DNA of 33,579 nt from an uncultured Bacteroidota bacterium (lineage in GTDB: Bacteria > Bacteroidota > Bacteroidia > UKL13-3): NCBI GenBank assembly GCA_903927505.1, contig CAIYNF010000209.1, positions 1-33,579 on the forward strand. Reading direction: 5' to 3'. Below are positions 1 through 8,997 of this stretch, one piece after another. The translations under genes were made by a program, and so were the position numbers. Position 1 is the stretch's first letter, and every line of letters begins with the position of its first letter. The notes under the pieces were generated by a model. It was not told where the DNA came from and made no database searches. It was given only the letters and a program-made list of their open reading frames with translations.

Positions 1-1
1 A

Positions 2-682
2 TGGAAGCCAAAAGAGCATGCTGCAGGTTCGGGTAAAGAAAATGGCTTAGGTGATAAGGCTTGGAAAAATTCTAACGATATCCTAATAATGAAAAAGGAT
101 GCGGATAAAGGTCCTAAGGTTTGGTATTATGAAATGACTCCTACAGAATTTTATGAAGTTACTGCCACTGAAGTTTACAGCAAAGGAATTTCATTTTTGG
201 TAAAACCTAAAGATGGCGGGGGATATGGTGATCCAGATTTAAAAACGGAGGATATCAATATTGCCATAGCACCACCTAAATTAACCAGAGGTTATATTTA
301 TCCAGTGCCTGCAATTGTATTGCCAAATGAAATGACAAGCATTTATTATGACAATCCAATTGATACAAATATTGGTATGAAAGATTTAGCGGCTGGTGAT
401 GCTTATTTATGGATTAAGTGCACAGGTACTGACACCATAACAGGCGCTACGGTTGTTTATCAGCCTTCTAGTTTCTTTAATGCTGCTAATAATGCAAAAT
501 TGGAAATGGGTAAGGATCTGGTAGCAGGTAAATTTTATTTAACATTTTTACCTAGTGCATTTTTCGGGTTCAGTCCAACATTTAAACCAAAGGAAATGGA
601 ATGCACTGTAAGGAAAAAGGTTTATATAGATACCAAAGACCGAACAACGGAACAGCCAAAAATTAAAGTTGGCTGTGATTAA
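2..682 (+). CDS. C-terminal part of unrecognised secreted-type protein (5' truncated)
   Basis: The reading frame is open from base 2 to the TAA at 680-682, so the true start lies outside the window; an internal ATG at 89 is not needed as a start. The visible 226 residues have no membrane segment or catalytic motif that I recognise. The region after the WYYEM segment has alternating hydrophobic and polar stretches, which suggests beta-sandwich modules. It loosely resembles the C-terminal modules of Bacteroidota cell-surface proteins, but I cannot name a family. It ends in a Cys-Asp pair (KVGCD). A strong terminator follows 10 nt after the stop, so it is the last gene of its transcript. Function unknown. 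Confidence 0.75.
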   Translation, partial: WKPKEHAAGSGKENGLGDKAWKNSNDILIMKKDADKGPKVWYYEMTPTEFYEVTATEVYSKGISFLVKPKDGGGYGDPDLKTEDINIAIAPPKLTRGYIYPVPAIVLPNEMTSIYYDNPIDTNIGMKDLAAGDAYLWIKCTGTDTITGATVVYQPSSFFNAANNAKLEMGKDLVAGKFYLTFLPSAFFGFSPTFKPKEMECTVRKKVYIDTKDRTTEQPKIKVGCD

Positions 683-692
683 TGAAATTCTT

Positions 693-722
693 AAATGCAA
701 CTTCTCTTCAGAAGTTGCATTT
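693..722 (+). terminator. Rho-independent terminator after the truncated first gene
   Basis: Perfect 13-bp inverted repeat (693-705 pairs with 710-722) with a CTTC loop at 706-709, running into TTTT. It lies between the stop at 682 and the PAP2 start at 741, and so separates the two transcription units. Confidence 0.85.
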
Positions 723-740
723 TTGTTTTAATATTGTCCC

Positions 741-1376
741 ATGAATTTGCGCAATCCAATTTTCTTATTTGGTTTCAGTGTCCTTTTAGGCTTGTTGTTG
801 CTGGTTCAAATAGGCAATGCACAATTGGGTATTAGCTTATGGATTAACCAATATCACAATGTTGTATTTGATTTTCTTTGCTTAAATGGAACCTATTTAG
901 GGGATGGATGGTTGATTGTAATTACTTCTTTATTGCTTTATTATTTTAACCCACGTTTGGCGTTGGGAATTTTGTTAGCCTACGCTATCAGCGCAGGATT
1001 TACACAATTACTGAAGTTGTTTGTGTTCTCAGATAAACATAGGCCTTTGTGGTTTTTGGAACAAATGCAGCAGGTACAATACTATTTTGTAGATGGCGCA
1101 GAAAAAAACTATAACAACAGTTTCCCCTCTGGGCATACTACATCGGCATTTGCCGTATTTTCAATTATTGCCTTGTTGTACCCGAAAAATATAATTCAAG
1201 TTTTGTGTCTTTTCTTGGCTGTTTTTACTGCCTTTACAAGGATTTATCTCTTACAACATTTCTTGATAGATACTTGTGTGGGGGCTACAATTGGCGTGTT
1301 AGGTGCTTATTTTGTTTTTTATATTTTGCTTGAAAAAGGAAACTTAGATTTTATCCTAAAATTACATCGTAAATGA
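741..1376 (+). CDS. PAP2-family membrane phosphatase
   Basis: Integral membrane phosphatase of the type 2 phosphatidic acid phosphatase superfamily, 211 residues with about six hydrophobic segments. The phosphatase signature is visible: an RP pair in SDKHRP (about residue 96) after a basic segment, PSGH at about 130-133, and TR-x5-H-x3-D at about 165-176 carrying the catalytic His and Asp. The Lys before RP is spaced K-x8-RP rather than the usual K-x6-RP. Family members dephosphorylate lipid phosphates such as undecaprenyl diphosphate, phosphatidylglycerol phosphate or lipid A; the substrate cannot be read from sequence. Its stop overlaps the start of the GT39 gene (ATGA), so the two are translationally coupled and probably act on the same lipid-linked material. 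Confidence 0.9.
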   Translation: MNLRNPIFLFGFSVLLGLLLLVQIGNAQLGISLWINQYHNVVFDFLCLNGTYLGDGWLIVITSLLLYYFNPRLALGILLAYAISAGFTQLLKLFVFSDKHRPLWFLEQMQQVQYYFVDGAEKNYNNSFPSGHTTSAFAVFSIIALLYPKNIIQVLCLFLAVFTAFTRIYLLQHFLIDTCVGATIGVLGAYFVFYILLEKGNLDFILKLHRK

Positions 1377-3034
1377 AAAATTTCTTATTGAAATATGATG
1401 TGCCTTTGGTAGCACTTTTGGGAATGGTTTTATTTATTCCTTTCCTTGGTTCTGTTCATTTGTTTGACTGGGATGAGGTAAATTTTGCAGAATCGGCACG
1501 TGAGATGTTATTGAGTGGAAACTACCAAAAGGTGCAAATTAATTTTATGCCTTTTATGGAAAAGCCGCCTTTGTTCTTTTGGCTGCAAGCCGCTAGCATG
1601 AAGGTTTTTGGGGTAAATGAATTTGCTGCTCGTTTCCCCAATGCCCTTATTGGAGTTGTTACTTTGGCATTGGTTTATAAAATTGGTAAGCGTTGGTTCA
1701 GCCCGCAATTTGCTTTTTTCTGGGTCTTATTTATAACAGGTTCTCTTACGCCGCATTTGTATTTTAAAACAGGTATTATAGATCCCTTATATAACCTATT
1801 TATTTTCTCTGCTATCTATCAATTGTTTTTGTATGTACGAACCAAAGCTGTTGCGCATGCATGGTTTATTGGTTTGTTTGTTGGTTTGGCAATTATTACA
1901 AAAGGCCCAGTTGCTGTGGTAGTTTTGGTATTGTGTTTTTTAGTTTATTGGGTACTCAATCATTTTAAGAAATTCTTTCTTTGGACTCATTTATTTTACG
2001 CAACTTTTGCTGCTTTTATGGGAAGTGCCTTGTGGTTTGGTTTTGAAACAATAGAAAACGGGCCGGGTTTCTTAATTGAGTTTATCAAATACCAAGCCGA
2101 TTTGTTTTTACATCCTGTAGCCGGCCATGGACAGCCATTTTGGTATCATCCCGTGGTTTTATTATTGGGTTGTTTTCCTGCGTCTATTTTTGCTTTGCCC
2201 ATTTTGTTTAAACGCAAATTGTCTTTAGAAAATGAGGCGCAACAAATTTTGGTAAATATGATGCAATTGTTTTTCTGGGTGGTGCTTATCTTGTTTAGCA
2301 TTGTAGAAACCAAAATTGTTCATTATAGTTCTTTGTGTTATTTGCCACTCACCTTTATGGCGACTTATTACTTGCATACATGGTCTTCTGCGAAATTGTT
2401 TTTCTCATGGACGCAAGGAATTTTATTTGCATTTATTGGTTTATTGCTTTCAATTATTTTTGTAATTTTACCTCAAACAGATAATTTAAAGCACTATTTT
2501 ATTCCATTTATCAAAGATAGTTTTGCTGTTGCTTCATTGTCTGTAAGTGGCAACTGGCTTGGATATGAGAGTTTGTTGGGCATACTATTTTTTGTGGTAC
2601 TTTGCTATGTAATTCTACTTTTTATAAGGAAGCAAGTAAATTATGGAACCTTTTTATTTTTGGCATTCACCTCTGTTTTTATTCCTGCGCTTTTGTTATT
2701 TGTTGCACCACGTATTGAGAAATACAGCCAAGGTCCAGCCATTGAATTTTTTGAGAGTTTGCAAGGTAAAGATGTGTATATAGAAACCTTAGGTTACAAG
2801 AGTTACGCGCAATATTATTATGGCCGAACCAATGCGCATGAAAATATAAATGCCACAGATTTACATTGGTTGCAAACTGGCAAATTAGATAAGGATGCCT
2901 ATTTTTCTTTGCATGTTAATAATGTAAACGACCATATTAATGCAAGCATGCACGAAGTTGGAAGAAAAGGAGGCTTTGTGTTTTTTAAACGCAATGCCAA
3001 TGATAATTTACTAGAAAATATAGTTAAACCCTAA
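1373..3034 (+). CDS. GT39/ArnT-like membrane glycosyltransferase
   Basis: Polytopic glycosyltransferase of the dolichyl-phosphate-mannose-protein mannosyltransferase/ArnT clan, 553 residues. The first extracytoplasmic loop carries the acidic pair in DWDEVNFAESAREM (about residues 32-45) and the EKPPLFFWL motif (about 61-69) typical of the family. About ten hydrophobic helices follow and then a short soluble tail. Such enzymes move a sugar from a polyprenyl-phosphate donor to lipid A, protein or another lipid acceptor at the outer face of the inner membrane. The start at 1373 overlaps the PAP2 stop by 4 nt. The 3' end overlaps the convergent TonB receptor gene by 24 bp, leaving no room for a terminator. 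Acceptor and donor are unknown. Confidence 0.9.
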   Translation: MKNFLLKYDVPLVALLGMVLFIPFLGSVHLFDWDEVNFAESAREMLLSGNYQKVQINFMPFMEKPPLFFWLQAASMKVFGVNEFAARFPNALIGVVTLALVYKIGKRWFSPQFAFFWVLFITGSLTPHLYFKTGIIDPLYNLFIFSAIYQLFLYVRTKAVAHAWFIGLFVGLAIITKGPVAVVVLVLCFLVYWVLNHFKKFFLWTHLFYATFAAFMGSALWFGFETIENGPGFLIEFIKYQADLFLHPVAGHGQPFWYHPVVLLLGCFPASIFALPILFKRKLSLENEAQQILVNMMQLFFWVVLILFSIVETKIVHYSSLCYLPLTFMATYYLHTWSSAKLFFSWTQGILFAFIGLLLSIIFVILPQTDNLKHYFIPFIKDSFAVASLSVSGNWLGYESLLGILFFVVLCYVILLFIRKQVNYGTFLFLAFTSVFIPALLLFVAPRIEKYSQGPAIEFFESLQGKDVYIETLGYKSYAQYYYGRTNAHENINATDLHWLQTGKLDKDAYFSLHVNNVNDHINASMHEVGRKGGFVFFKRNANDNLLENIVKP

Positions 3035-5287
3035 AGTTGGCATTATAGGAAGTTGGTTGATGCGCCTATAGTTGAGCCTGTCAAAGAAGAAAATATTTTC
3101 TCTGTTGTAAACATTGGTAGCAGATAAAATCCAACTCATGGTTTGGTGTTCCCTAATATAAAATTTCTTTGAAATAGACGCATCCAAACGATGGAAATAA
3201 GGAAGTCTTCCTGTATTTACATCGGTGTAATAAATACCAGGATTTCCATTTTGGCTATTGGTATTTGAACCTACGCCATTTTGGAAATTAAGCATTTCAT
3301 AAAAACCTTGTGTTTGCGTAAACGGAAAGCCCGAACCAAAATTCCAACGTGTATTTAAACTCCAACTTTTTTTATCGCCAAAATTGTAAGTAAACACCAA
3401 GTTGATATTGTGCCTTCTGTCGAAATGGGGCGTGTAATCTCTTCTTCCGTCGTTTCTGGTTACAAAAGTTAAGGAATATACAGCCCAGAAGTAAATGCTA
3501 TTTCTTTCATACTTTAACCTTGCATCTGCACCATAAGCTTTACCTGTTTCTTTAATTACGTCTCCTCGCAAGTAGTAAGGTCTCCAGAGGTTATAGCTGT
3601 TATCATCATATACCTTATCTCGGTTAATATTGGTAATTTGGCTGTAATTTTTTAAGAAGCCTTCAAAGTTTAACTCTACATATCTGCCTAAATCTATCTC
3701 TGTACCCAAAACATAATGTTCTGCGGTTTGCCTGCGAATATCGCTGTTTACTTTTTCCGGACTCGATAAGAAACCATAAAATAAATTTACTACATCTTGG
3801 TCGCTCACTGCTGCCATTAAATTCTGGCTATAAGTTCCTGCTGCAAATTTTACGCGCACATTGCTACTTACATTATACTTTAACCCTAGTCTTGGTTCGA
3901 GGCTACCTTCACTTAATGAAGCATAATAAACCACACGCATACCGGGTTCAATCACCAGTCTTTTAAACACTTTGCGGTATTTCAAAAATGCATGAATTTC
4001 CGATGAATTGTCGTCTTGAAACAATTTTCTGCCAACACCATTTGTGTAGTTAAAATTGGTAGCCATGCCAATGGCGTCAAAGCCATATTTGATATCGTCT
4101 TTGCCAATAAAATTTGTGAAATTAATGGAGGCATTAAAACTGCTGATACTACTTTCGCGCGGCAAATTATCTGCGCTGTGTTGGTTCATCTTGTAGTTTG
4201 AGTAACCTACATTGGCATTGATAATTGAATTGGAACCATCAGGAATAAGCATGGCATTTCCACCACCACCTGAAGACGTCCATGCATATTGGTTACTTGG
4301 GAAATTGGTATTGTCTGCAAAGTGGAAACCAAACAGATTTATGCGACTGCCATTAGGAGATATATTAGAAATTTTTCCGTAAATATCGTTGAATGTATAA
4401 GGTAGGCCATTGCCCTGATCTGCATAATTGTAGAGGGTTTTGGCGGTTTTGTCTAGGTATGATGTTTTGTAAGAAAACAAATAAGAAGCACTGCCTCCAT
4501 CTTCCGTAAATTTACGAATGGGCCCTTCGAGTAAAATTTTTGCAGTAATTGGGTTTGCAGAAACTTTTCCGGAGAATTTTTTCTTATCGCCTTCTCTTGT
4601 ACTTACATCAATAATACCGCTCACACGACCACCATATTGGGCGTTAAAGCCACCAGAGCTCACTTCCGCATTTCTAATAATATCGGCATCAAAAACAGAA
4701 AAGAGGCCAATGCTATGGAATGGATTATAAATAATCATTCCATCAATCATTACTTTGTTCATAACAGGCGGTCCGCCTCTAATATAAAGTTGACCACCTT
4801 GGTCGCCACTAAAATTTACACCAGGCAAAACCTGTAAATACTGCACCAAATCTGGCTCACCGCCAAATGTGGGCAGTTGTTTAAGTTCTTTTTGAGTAAT
4901 GGTATTGGAAGAAATATTTACATTTTCCTTTGCTTTTTGTCTATCGGCCTTAATGTCTACAGTATTCAGTTCTAAATGTTTCGATTTGAGGTAGAGATTT
5001 TGTGTTACAATTCTACCTTCTCCAACTATTACTTTTGCAAATGAAGTGTCGTAACCAATGCTAAAACAAAGAAGGGAATAGGAGCCGGGCCTTACTTTTG
5101 ATAAAGAATAAAAGCCATTGGCATCTGTAGCCTTTCCTATCATTAATTCCCGGATAACTACATTGGTAAAAATAATGGGTTCACCTGTTTCTTTGTCGTA
5201 CACAAAACCTCTAATTTCTCCCGTTTGGGCAAGTAAGCTTTGAATGGATCCAAGGAAAAGAAGGATGAAACAGATTTTTTTAAGCAT
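3011..5287 (-). CDS. TonB-dependent outer-membrane receptor with carboxypeptidase-regulatory-like domain
   Basis: 758 residues. A signal peptide (MLKKICFILLFLGSIQSLLAQ) is followed by a CarboxypepD_reg-like beta-sandwich (about 24-100), a plug domain (about 115-235, with LPTFGGEPDLVQYLQVLPG and the YIRGG segment) and a 22-strand-type barrel ending in the aromatic NYIF terminus expected of outer-membrane barrels. Bacteroidota use such receptors for TonB-driven uptake of large or scarce ligands. No SusD partner lies beside it, so it is not an obvious SusC/SusD polysaccharide-uptake pair; the ligand is unknown. It is divergent from the export gene at 5441 across a 153-bp gap and convergent with the GT39 gene. 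ATG start at 5287. Confidence 0.93.
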   Translation of the reverse strand: MLKKICFILLFLGSIQSLLAQTGEIRGFVYDKETGEPIIFTNVVIRELMIGKATDANGFYSLSKVRPGSYSLLCFSIGYDTSFAKVIVGEGRIVTQNLYLKSKHLELNTVDIKADRQKAKENVNISSNTITQKELKQLPTFGGEPDLVQYLQVLPGVNFSGDQGGQLYIRGGPPVMNKVMIDGMIIYNPFHSIGLFSVFDADIIRNAEVSSGGFNAQYGGRVSGIIDVSTREGDKKKFSGKVSANPITAKILLEGPIRKFTEDGGSASYLFSYKTSYLDKTAKTLYNYADQGNGLPYTFNDIYGKISNISPNGSRINLFGFHFADNTNFPSNQYAWTSSGGGGNAMLIPDGSNSIINANVGYSNYKMNQHSADNLPRESSISSFNASINFTNFIGKDDIKYGFDAIGMATNFNYTNGVGRKLFQDDNSSEIHAFLKYRKVFKRLVIEPGMRVVYYASLSEGSLEPRLGLKYNVSSNVRVKFAAGTYSQNLMAAVSDQDVVNLFYGFLSSPEKVNSDIRRQTAEHYVLGTEIDLGRYVELNFEGFLKNYSQITNINRDKVYDDNSYNLWRPYYLRGDVIKETGKAYGADARLKYERNSIYFWAVYSLTFVTRNDGRRDYTPHFDRRHNINLVFTYNFGDKKSWSLNTRWNFGSGFPFTQTQGFYEMLNFQNGVGSNTNSQNGNPGIYYTDVNTGRLPYFHRLDASISKKFYIREHQTMSWILSATNVYNRENIFFFDRLNYRRINQLPIMPTLGFNYIF

Positions 5288-5361
5288 AAGGGTCTATTTG
5301 ATTGGCATTGCCATATTTTTAGCGGCACGAATATACTAGGACGGGGCAAAATAACGTTAAT

Positions 5362-5395
5362 TTTGTTTTGTGCTATTAAAATTGCTGTAAAATTG
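5362..5395 (+). promoter_or_regulatory. Candidate Bacteroidota-type promoter of the polysaccharide cluster
   Basis: TTTG at 5362-5365 is followed after 22 nt by TAAAATTG at 5388-5395, one mismatch from the Bacteroidota -7 consensus TAnnTTTG. This lies 46 nt upstream of the SLBB gene start. The match is imperfect and the region is AT-rich, so this is suggestive only. Confidence 0.3.
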
Positions 5396-5440
5396 TCGTA
5401 AATCCTTATTTTGCGCTATTCTTAACGAAATTAAAACTGA

Positions 5441-7918
5441 ATGAACAGAACTATTGTGGAGGATAAAAAGTCGATTTTAAGAACTTTGCCTATTGTATTA
5501 ATGGTTATGGCATTGCTTATGACTTTTTCTCAAAAAACCTTGGGTCAAAGCAATCTTAAGCCCAATCAGAATTTAGCTACCCTTAAGGTGGATGAATTGA
5601 GTGATGAGCAAGTAATTAATTTTTACCAGCAATTTATTGCCAGTGGAATGGGTGAAGATGAGCTGCAATTTGAGCTCGAAAAACGCAAATTGCCTGCTTC
5701 AGAAATCACTAAAATATCAAACCGAATTGATGATTTAAAGAAATCGGGTCGGATCAAAACAAAAACAGACTCAGGAAAAAGCAAAATTGATCCAAGCAGA
5801 ACTGCGCCGAACCAAACAGATATCAATCCATTTGAAAGCATGATGCCTAGGATTTTTGGAGCAGAGCTTTTTAACAATCCAAAATTAAGTTTCGAACCCA
5901 ATTTAAAAATGGCAACTCCTTTGAACTATCAATTGGGTCCAGATGATGAATTGATCATAGACATTTTTGGGTATTCAGAACAAAGTTATCAAGTAAAGGT
6001 AAGTCCGGAAGGACATGTGCGCATTCCAAATCTTGGTCCTGTTCAGGTTTTAGGACTTACGGTTGACCAAGCGCAAAAGAAAATTACGACACAATTAATT
6101 AAATTGTATCCGCGCATTGCCAGTGGAGAAACTTCGGTTTCTGTTAATTTGGGAAGCATTAGAAGTATAAAAGTAACTATATTGGGTGAAGTAAATTTGC
6201 CAGGAACTTATAGTTTGCCTTCATTGGCTACAACCTTTAATGGTTTGTATGCATCGGGTGGTCCAAACTTAAACGGTTCTTTCCGTAATATAAAATTGGT
6301 TCGAGCCAATAAGGTTATTGCAAAAATTGACATGTATGATTTTTTAATCAATGGCAATAGCAAAGGAAATATTCCTTTAAAAGACCAAGATGTAATTAAA
6401 GTTGAGCCTTATGATGCAAGGGTTGAATTAAAAGGATATGTGAAACGCGAAGGCTTTTTTGAGGTGTTGCCAAAAGAAAATTTAGCTAATTTATTGGCTT
6501 ATGCTGGTGGTTTTACGCCATCTGCCTATACCAATAGAATTAAGGTGGTTCGAAACAATGGCTCACAAAAAAGTGTAGCCGATGTAGAGAAAACTGCTTA
6601 TGCAATGTTCCTTCCTAAAAATGGCGATGTGTTTATGGTGGATAGTATTTTAAACAGATACGAAAACCGTATTTCTATAGAAGGTGCTGTGTTTAGACCA
6701 GGTTATTTTAGTTTGGAAGGCAATAACAGTTTAAAGAAATTAATTGCCAATGCAGATGGGTTAAAAGAAGATGCTTTTACCAGCAGAGCAACTATTGTAA
6801 GGAAGAAAATGGATAACAGTTTAGAAGTGTTGTCGGTAGATTTAAATGAGGTATTAAATGGTTCGGGCGATATTTTGTTGCAGCGTGAAGACAAGGTAAA
6901 CATAGCCTCTAAAACCGAAATGAGAGAATCTTTTAGCATAACTATAACTGGTCAGGTTTTAAAGCCAGGTAAGTTTCCTTTTGCCGAAAACATGCATGTA
7001 GAAGATTTGATTATTATGGCAGGAGGCCTAAAGGAAGCAGCGTCAATAGATAATATTCAAATAGCTCAGCGCATCAATACGGTTGATAAGAAGAGTTTGC
7101 AATCGAGTATTTCAAATGTGATTGTGTATGCGGCTCAAAAAGATTTGAGAAGTAAAAGCGATAGCACGTATACGCTAAAACCTTACGATGTGATTACCAT
7201 ATTAGCACAATCTGGTTACCAAGAGCAAAAACAAGTAATTGTAAATGGTGAGGTAATGTATCCTGGAACCTATGTGTTGTCTAAGTCAAATGAGCGTATT
7301 TCAGATTTGTTAAAGCGTGCGGGAGGCATAACTGCAAAGGGATTTCCGGGTGGCGCTATATTAATTAGGGCTAAAGGGAAATCTTACCAAGATAATATTT
7401 TAAAAGAAAACAAAATTGAAACCCTTCGTAAATTAAGCAAGGATACCTCAAAACTTTCAGATGAAATTGAAAGAGAAGTTTCCAAAACTGTAGATATAGT
7501 TGGTATTAATTTGGATAATATTTTAAAAAATCCTGGTTCAAAAGAAGATTTGTATTTGCGCGAAAATGATGTGTTAGAAATTCCTTTTGTAAAACAAACG
7601 GTATTGGTGAGTGGCCAGGTTTTGTATCCTGTTAGATCTAGATTTACTGGAAGTGGCAGATTGCGCAAGTATGTATCAAGTGCAGGTGGTTTTAGTTCCG
7701 AGGCATTAAGAAGTCGTACCTATGTTGTATATGCCAATGGCACGGCCAAGGACACACGAAATTTTTTGTTTATTAAATTTTATCCAAAGGTGAAACCGGG
7801 TTGCGAAATTGTGGTGCCAGTGAAAGAAACGCGCAGGGCTATTAGCACAATGGAAGCAGTAACCATTGCCTCAAGTTTAACAAGTATGTTATTAATTATT
7901 TCAACTTTACTTAAATAG
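5441..7918 (+). CDS. Wza-like polysaccharide export protein with multiple SLBB domains
   Basis: 825 residues. An N-terminal hydrophobic signal segment (about 15-36) is followed by a charged linker, then a Poly_export domain (about 160-240, NYQLGPDDELIIDIFGY), then about six tandem SLBB-type repeats recognisable by recurring G-x-V-x-x-PG-x-[YF] motifs (for example ILGEVNLPGTY, ITGQVLKPGKF, VNGEVMYPGTY, VSGQVLYPV). A C-terminal hydrophobic helix (about 800-824) may be the outer-membrane-spanning segment, as in Wza. Wza proteins form the export channel for capsule, O-antigen-like or exopolysaccharide chains. It is longer than E. coli Wza (about 380 residues), which is common in Bacteroidota. First gene of the plus-strand polysaccharide operon; the Wzz-like gene starts 11 nt after its stop. 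Confidence 0.93.
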   Translation: MNRTIVEDKKSILRTLPIVLMVMALLMTFSQKTLGQSNLKPNQNLATLKVDELSDEQVINFYQQFIASGMGEDELQFELEKRKLPASEITKISNRIDDLKKSGRIKTKTDSGKSKIDPSRTAPNQTDINPFESMMPRIFGAELFNNPKLSFEPNLKMATPLNYQLGPDDELIIDIFGYSEQSYQVKVSPEGHVRIPNLGPVQVLGLTVDQAQKKITTQLIKLYPRIASGETSVSVNLGSIRSIKVTILGEVNLPGTYSLPSLATTFNGLYASGGPNLNGSFRNIKLVRANKVIAKIDMYDFLINGNSKGNIPLKDQDVIKVEPYDARVELKGYVKREGFFEVLPKENLANLLAYAGGFTPSAYTNRIKVVRNNGSQKSVADVEKTAYAMFLPKNGDVFMVDSILNRYENRISIEGAVFRPGYFSLEGNNSLKKLIANADGLKEDAFTSRATIVRKKMDNSLEVLSVDLNEVLNGSGDILLQREDKVNIASKTEMRESFSITITGQVLKPGKFPFAENMHVEDLIIMAGGLKEAASIDNIQIAQRINTVDKKSLQSSISNVIVYAAQKDLRSKSDSTYTLKPYDVITILAQSGYQEQKQVIVNGEVMYPGTYVLSKSNERISDLLKRAGGITAKGFPGGAILIRAKGKSYQDNILKENKIETLRKLSKDTSKLSDEIEREVSKTVDIVGINLDNILKNPGSKEDLYLRENDVLEIPFVKQTVLVSGQVLYPVRSRFTGSGRLRKYVSSAGGFSSEALRSRTYVVYANGTAKDTRNFLFIKFYPKVKPGCEIVVPVKETRRAISTMEAVTIASSLTSMLLIISTLLK

Positions 7919-7929
7919 GTTCTCTGAAA

Positions 7930-8997
7930 ATGCAGGTAGAAGTAAATATGTTAAAGGAAAGGGTAAATCATTATCTCAACTTTATTAAAAGCAAGAAAGT
8001 TGTTTTCTTAGTTTTGATAGGTGTTTCCATGTTAGTGGGCTTGTTGTATGCAAGCTTTAAGAAGCCAAAGTATGAGTCGAACCTAAGTTTTATTATCAAT
8101 GAAAATGACAAAGGAATAGGAGGGTCATTGCTTTCATTGGCTGGACAATCAGGATTGTTAATGGGTTCGGGTGGTATGACGCCCAACGAAGATAAAATTA
8201 TGTTTTTGTTTTCTTCTCGCAAGATTTTAGGTGAAGCTATGATGCAAAAATCCATTGCTTACAATGGGGAAGATTTAATAGCCAATCAACTTATTGAAGA
8301 GCTAAAAATAAAATCCTATATAGGTGGGGACACCTTAATGGATGGTTTTGAGAAAATAAAATCGAGCCGCTATGAGGATTTAACAAAACAAGAAAACAAA
8401 GCTATTGATATCATTATTGATGTATTGTTAAAAGGTAATTTTATAAGATTTGAAGCGCTTAAAAAGAAGTCTTTGGTTGGCCAAGGTACAGGAGTAATTC
8501 TCTTGCAGGCAGAGCTGAAAGACGAATTGCTTTCAAAAGCATTGGTTGAACAAGTTTATGTGGCATTGAGTGATTTTTACATTAATAATGCCATTCAAAA
8601 ACAACAATCAAACGTTGACTTACTGCAACACAAAGTAGATTCTATTAGTTCCCTTTTGAGAGAAAATGAAAATGCTTTAGGCGCTGAGTCTGATTATAAT
8701 TTTAGCACTTTTAAGGCAAGCGGCAGAATTAAAGAATACCGCCTAAAGCGCGATATTGAAATGCTGTCTGCCATCTATGGAGAAGTGATGAAAAATTACG
8801 AATTGGCAAAACTTACCTTAGAGCAGCAAAAGCCATTTTTCAAGGTGATTGATTCTCCATCGTTGCCATTGAAAGCAATTTATAAATCCAAAATAAAGTA
8901 CACTTTGTTGGCTGGTTTCGCTGCCGCACTTGGTTTGTTAGGCTATTTTAGTTTTATCTATTTTAGAAGATTGAATGCTCAAAAATTACCTAACTAG
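7930..8997 (+). CDS. Wzz/chain-length-determinant-like protein without kinase domain
   Basis: 355 residues with the polysaccharide co-polymerase topology: a TM helix at about residues 24-42, a large periplasmic part with predicted coiled coil (about 215-290), and a second TM helix at about 325-348 following a P-x-x-P segment (SPSLPLKA). Wzz proteins set polymer length and couple Wzy polymerisation to Wza export. There is no C-terminal tyrosine-kinase (BY-kinase) domain and none is encoded nearby, unlike Wzc. The start at 7930 is ATG; a second ATG at 7948 (MLKERV) is also possible. The downstream flippase gene starts inside its last 23 bp. Confidence 0.88.
   Translation: MQVEVNMLKERVNHYLNFIKSKKVVFLVLIGVSMLVGLLYASFKKPKYESNLSFIINENDKGIGGSLLSLAGQSGLLMGSGGMTPNEDKIMFLFSSRKILGEAMMQKSIAYNGEDLIANQLIEELKIKSYIGGDTLMDGFEKIKSSRYEDLTKQENKAIDIIIDVLLKGNFIRFEALKKKSLVGQGTGVILLQAELKDELLSKALVEQVYVALSDFYINNAIQKQQSNVDLLQHKVDSISSLLRENENALGAESDYNFSTFKASGRIKEYRLKRDIEMLSAIYGEVMKNYELAKLTLEQQKPFFKVIDSPSLPLKAIYKSKIKYTLLAGFAAALGLLGYFSFIYFRRLNAQKLPN

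Noticed and set aside
3011-5287. TonB receptor as a SusC of a polysaccharide utilisation locus
   Set aside because: No SusD-like lipoprotein or glycoside hydrolase lies nearby, and the sequence is a plain TonB receptor with a regulatory domain.
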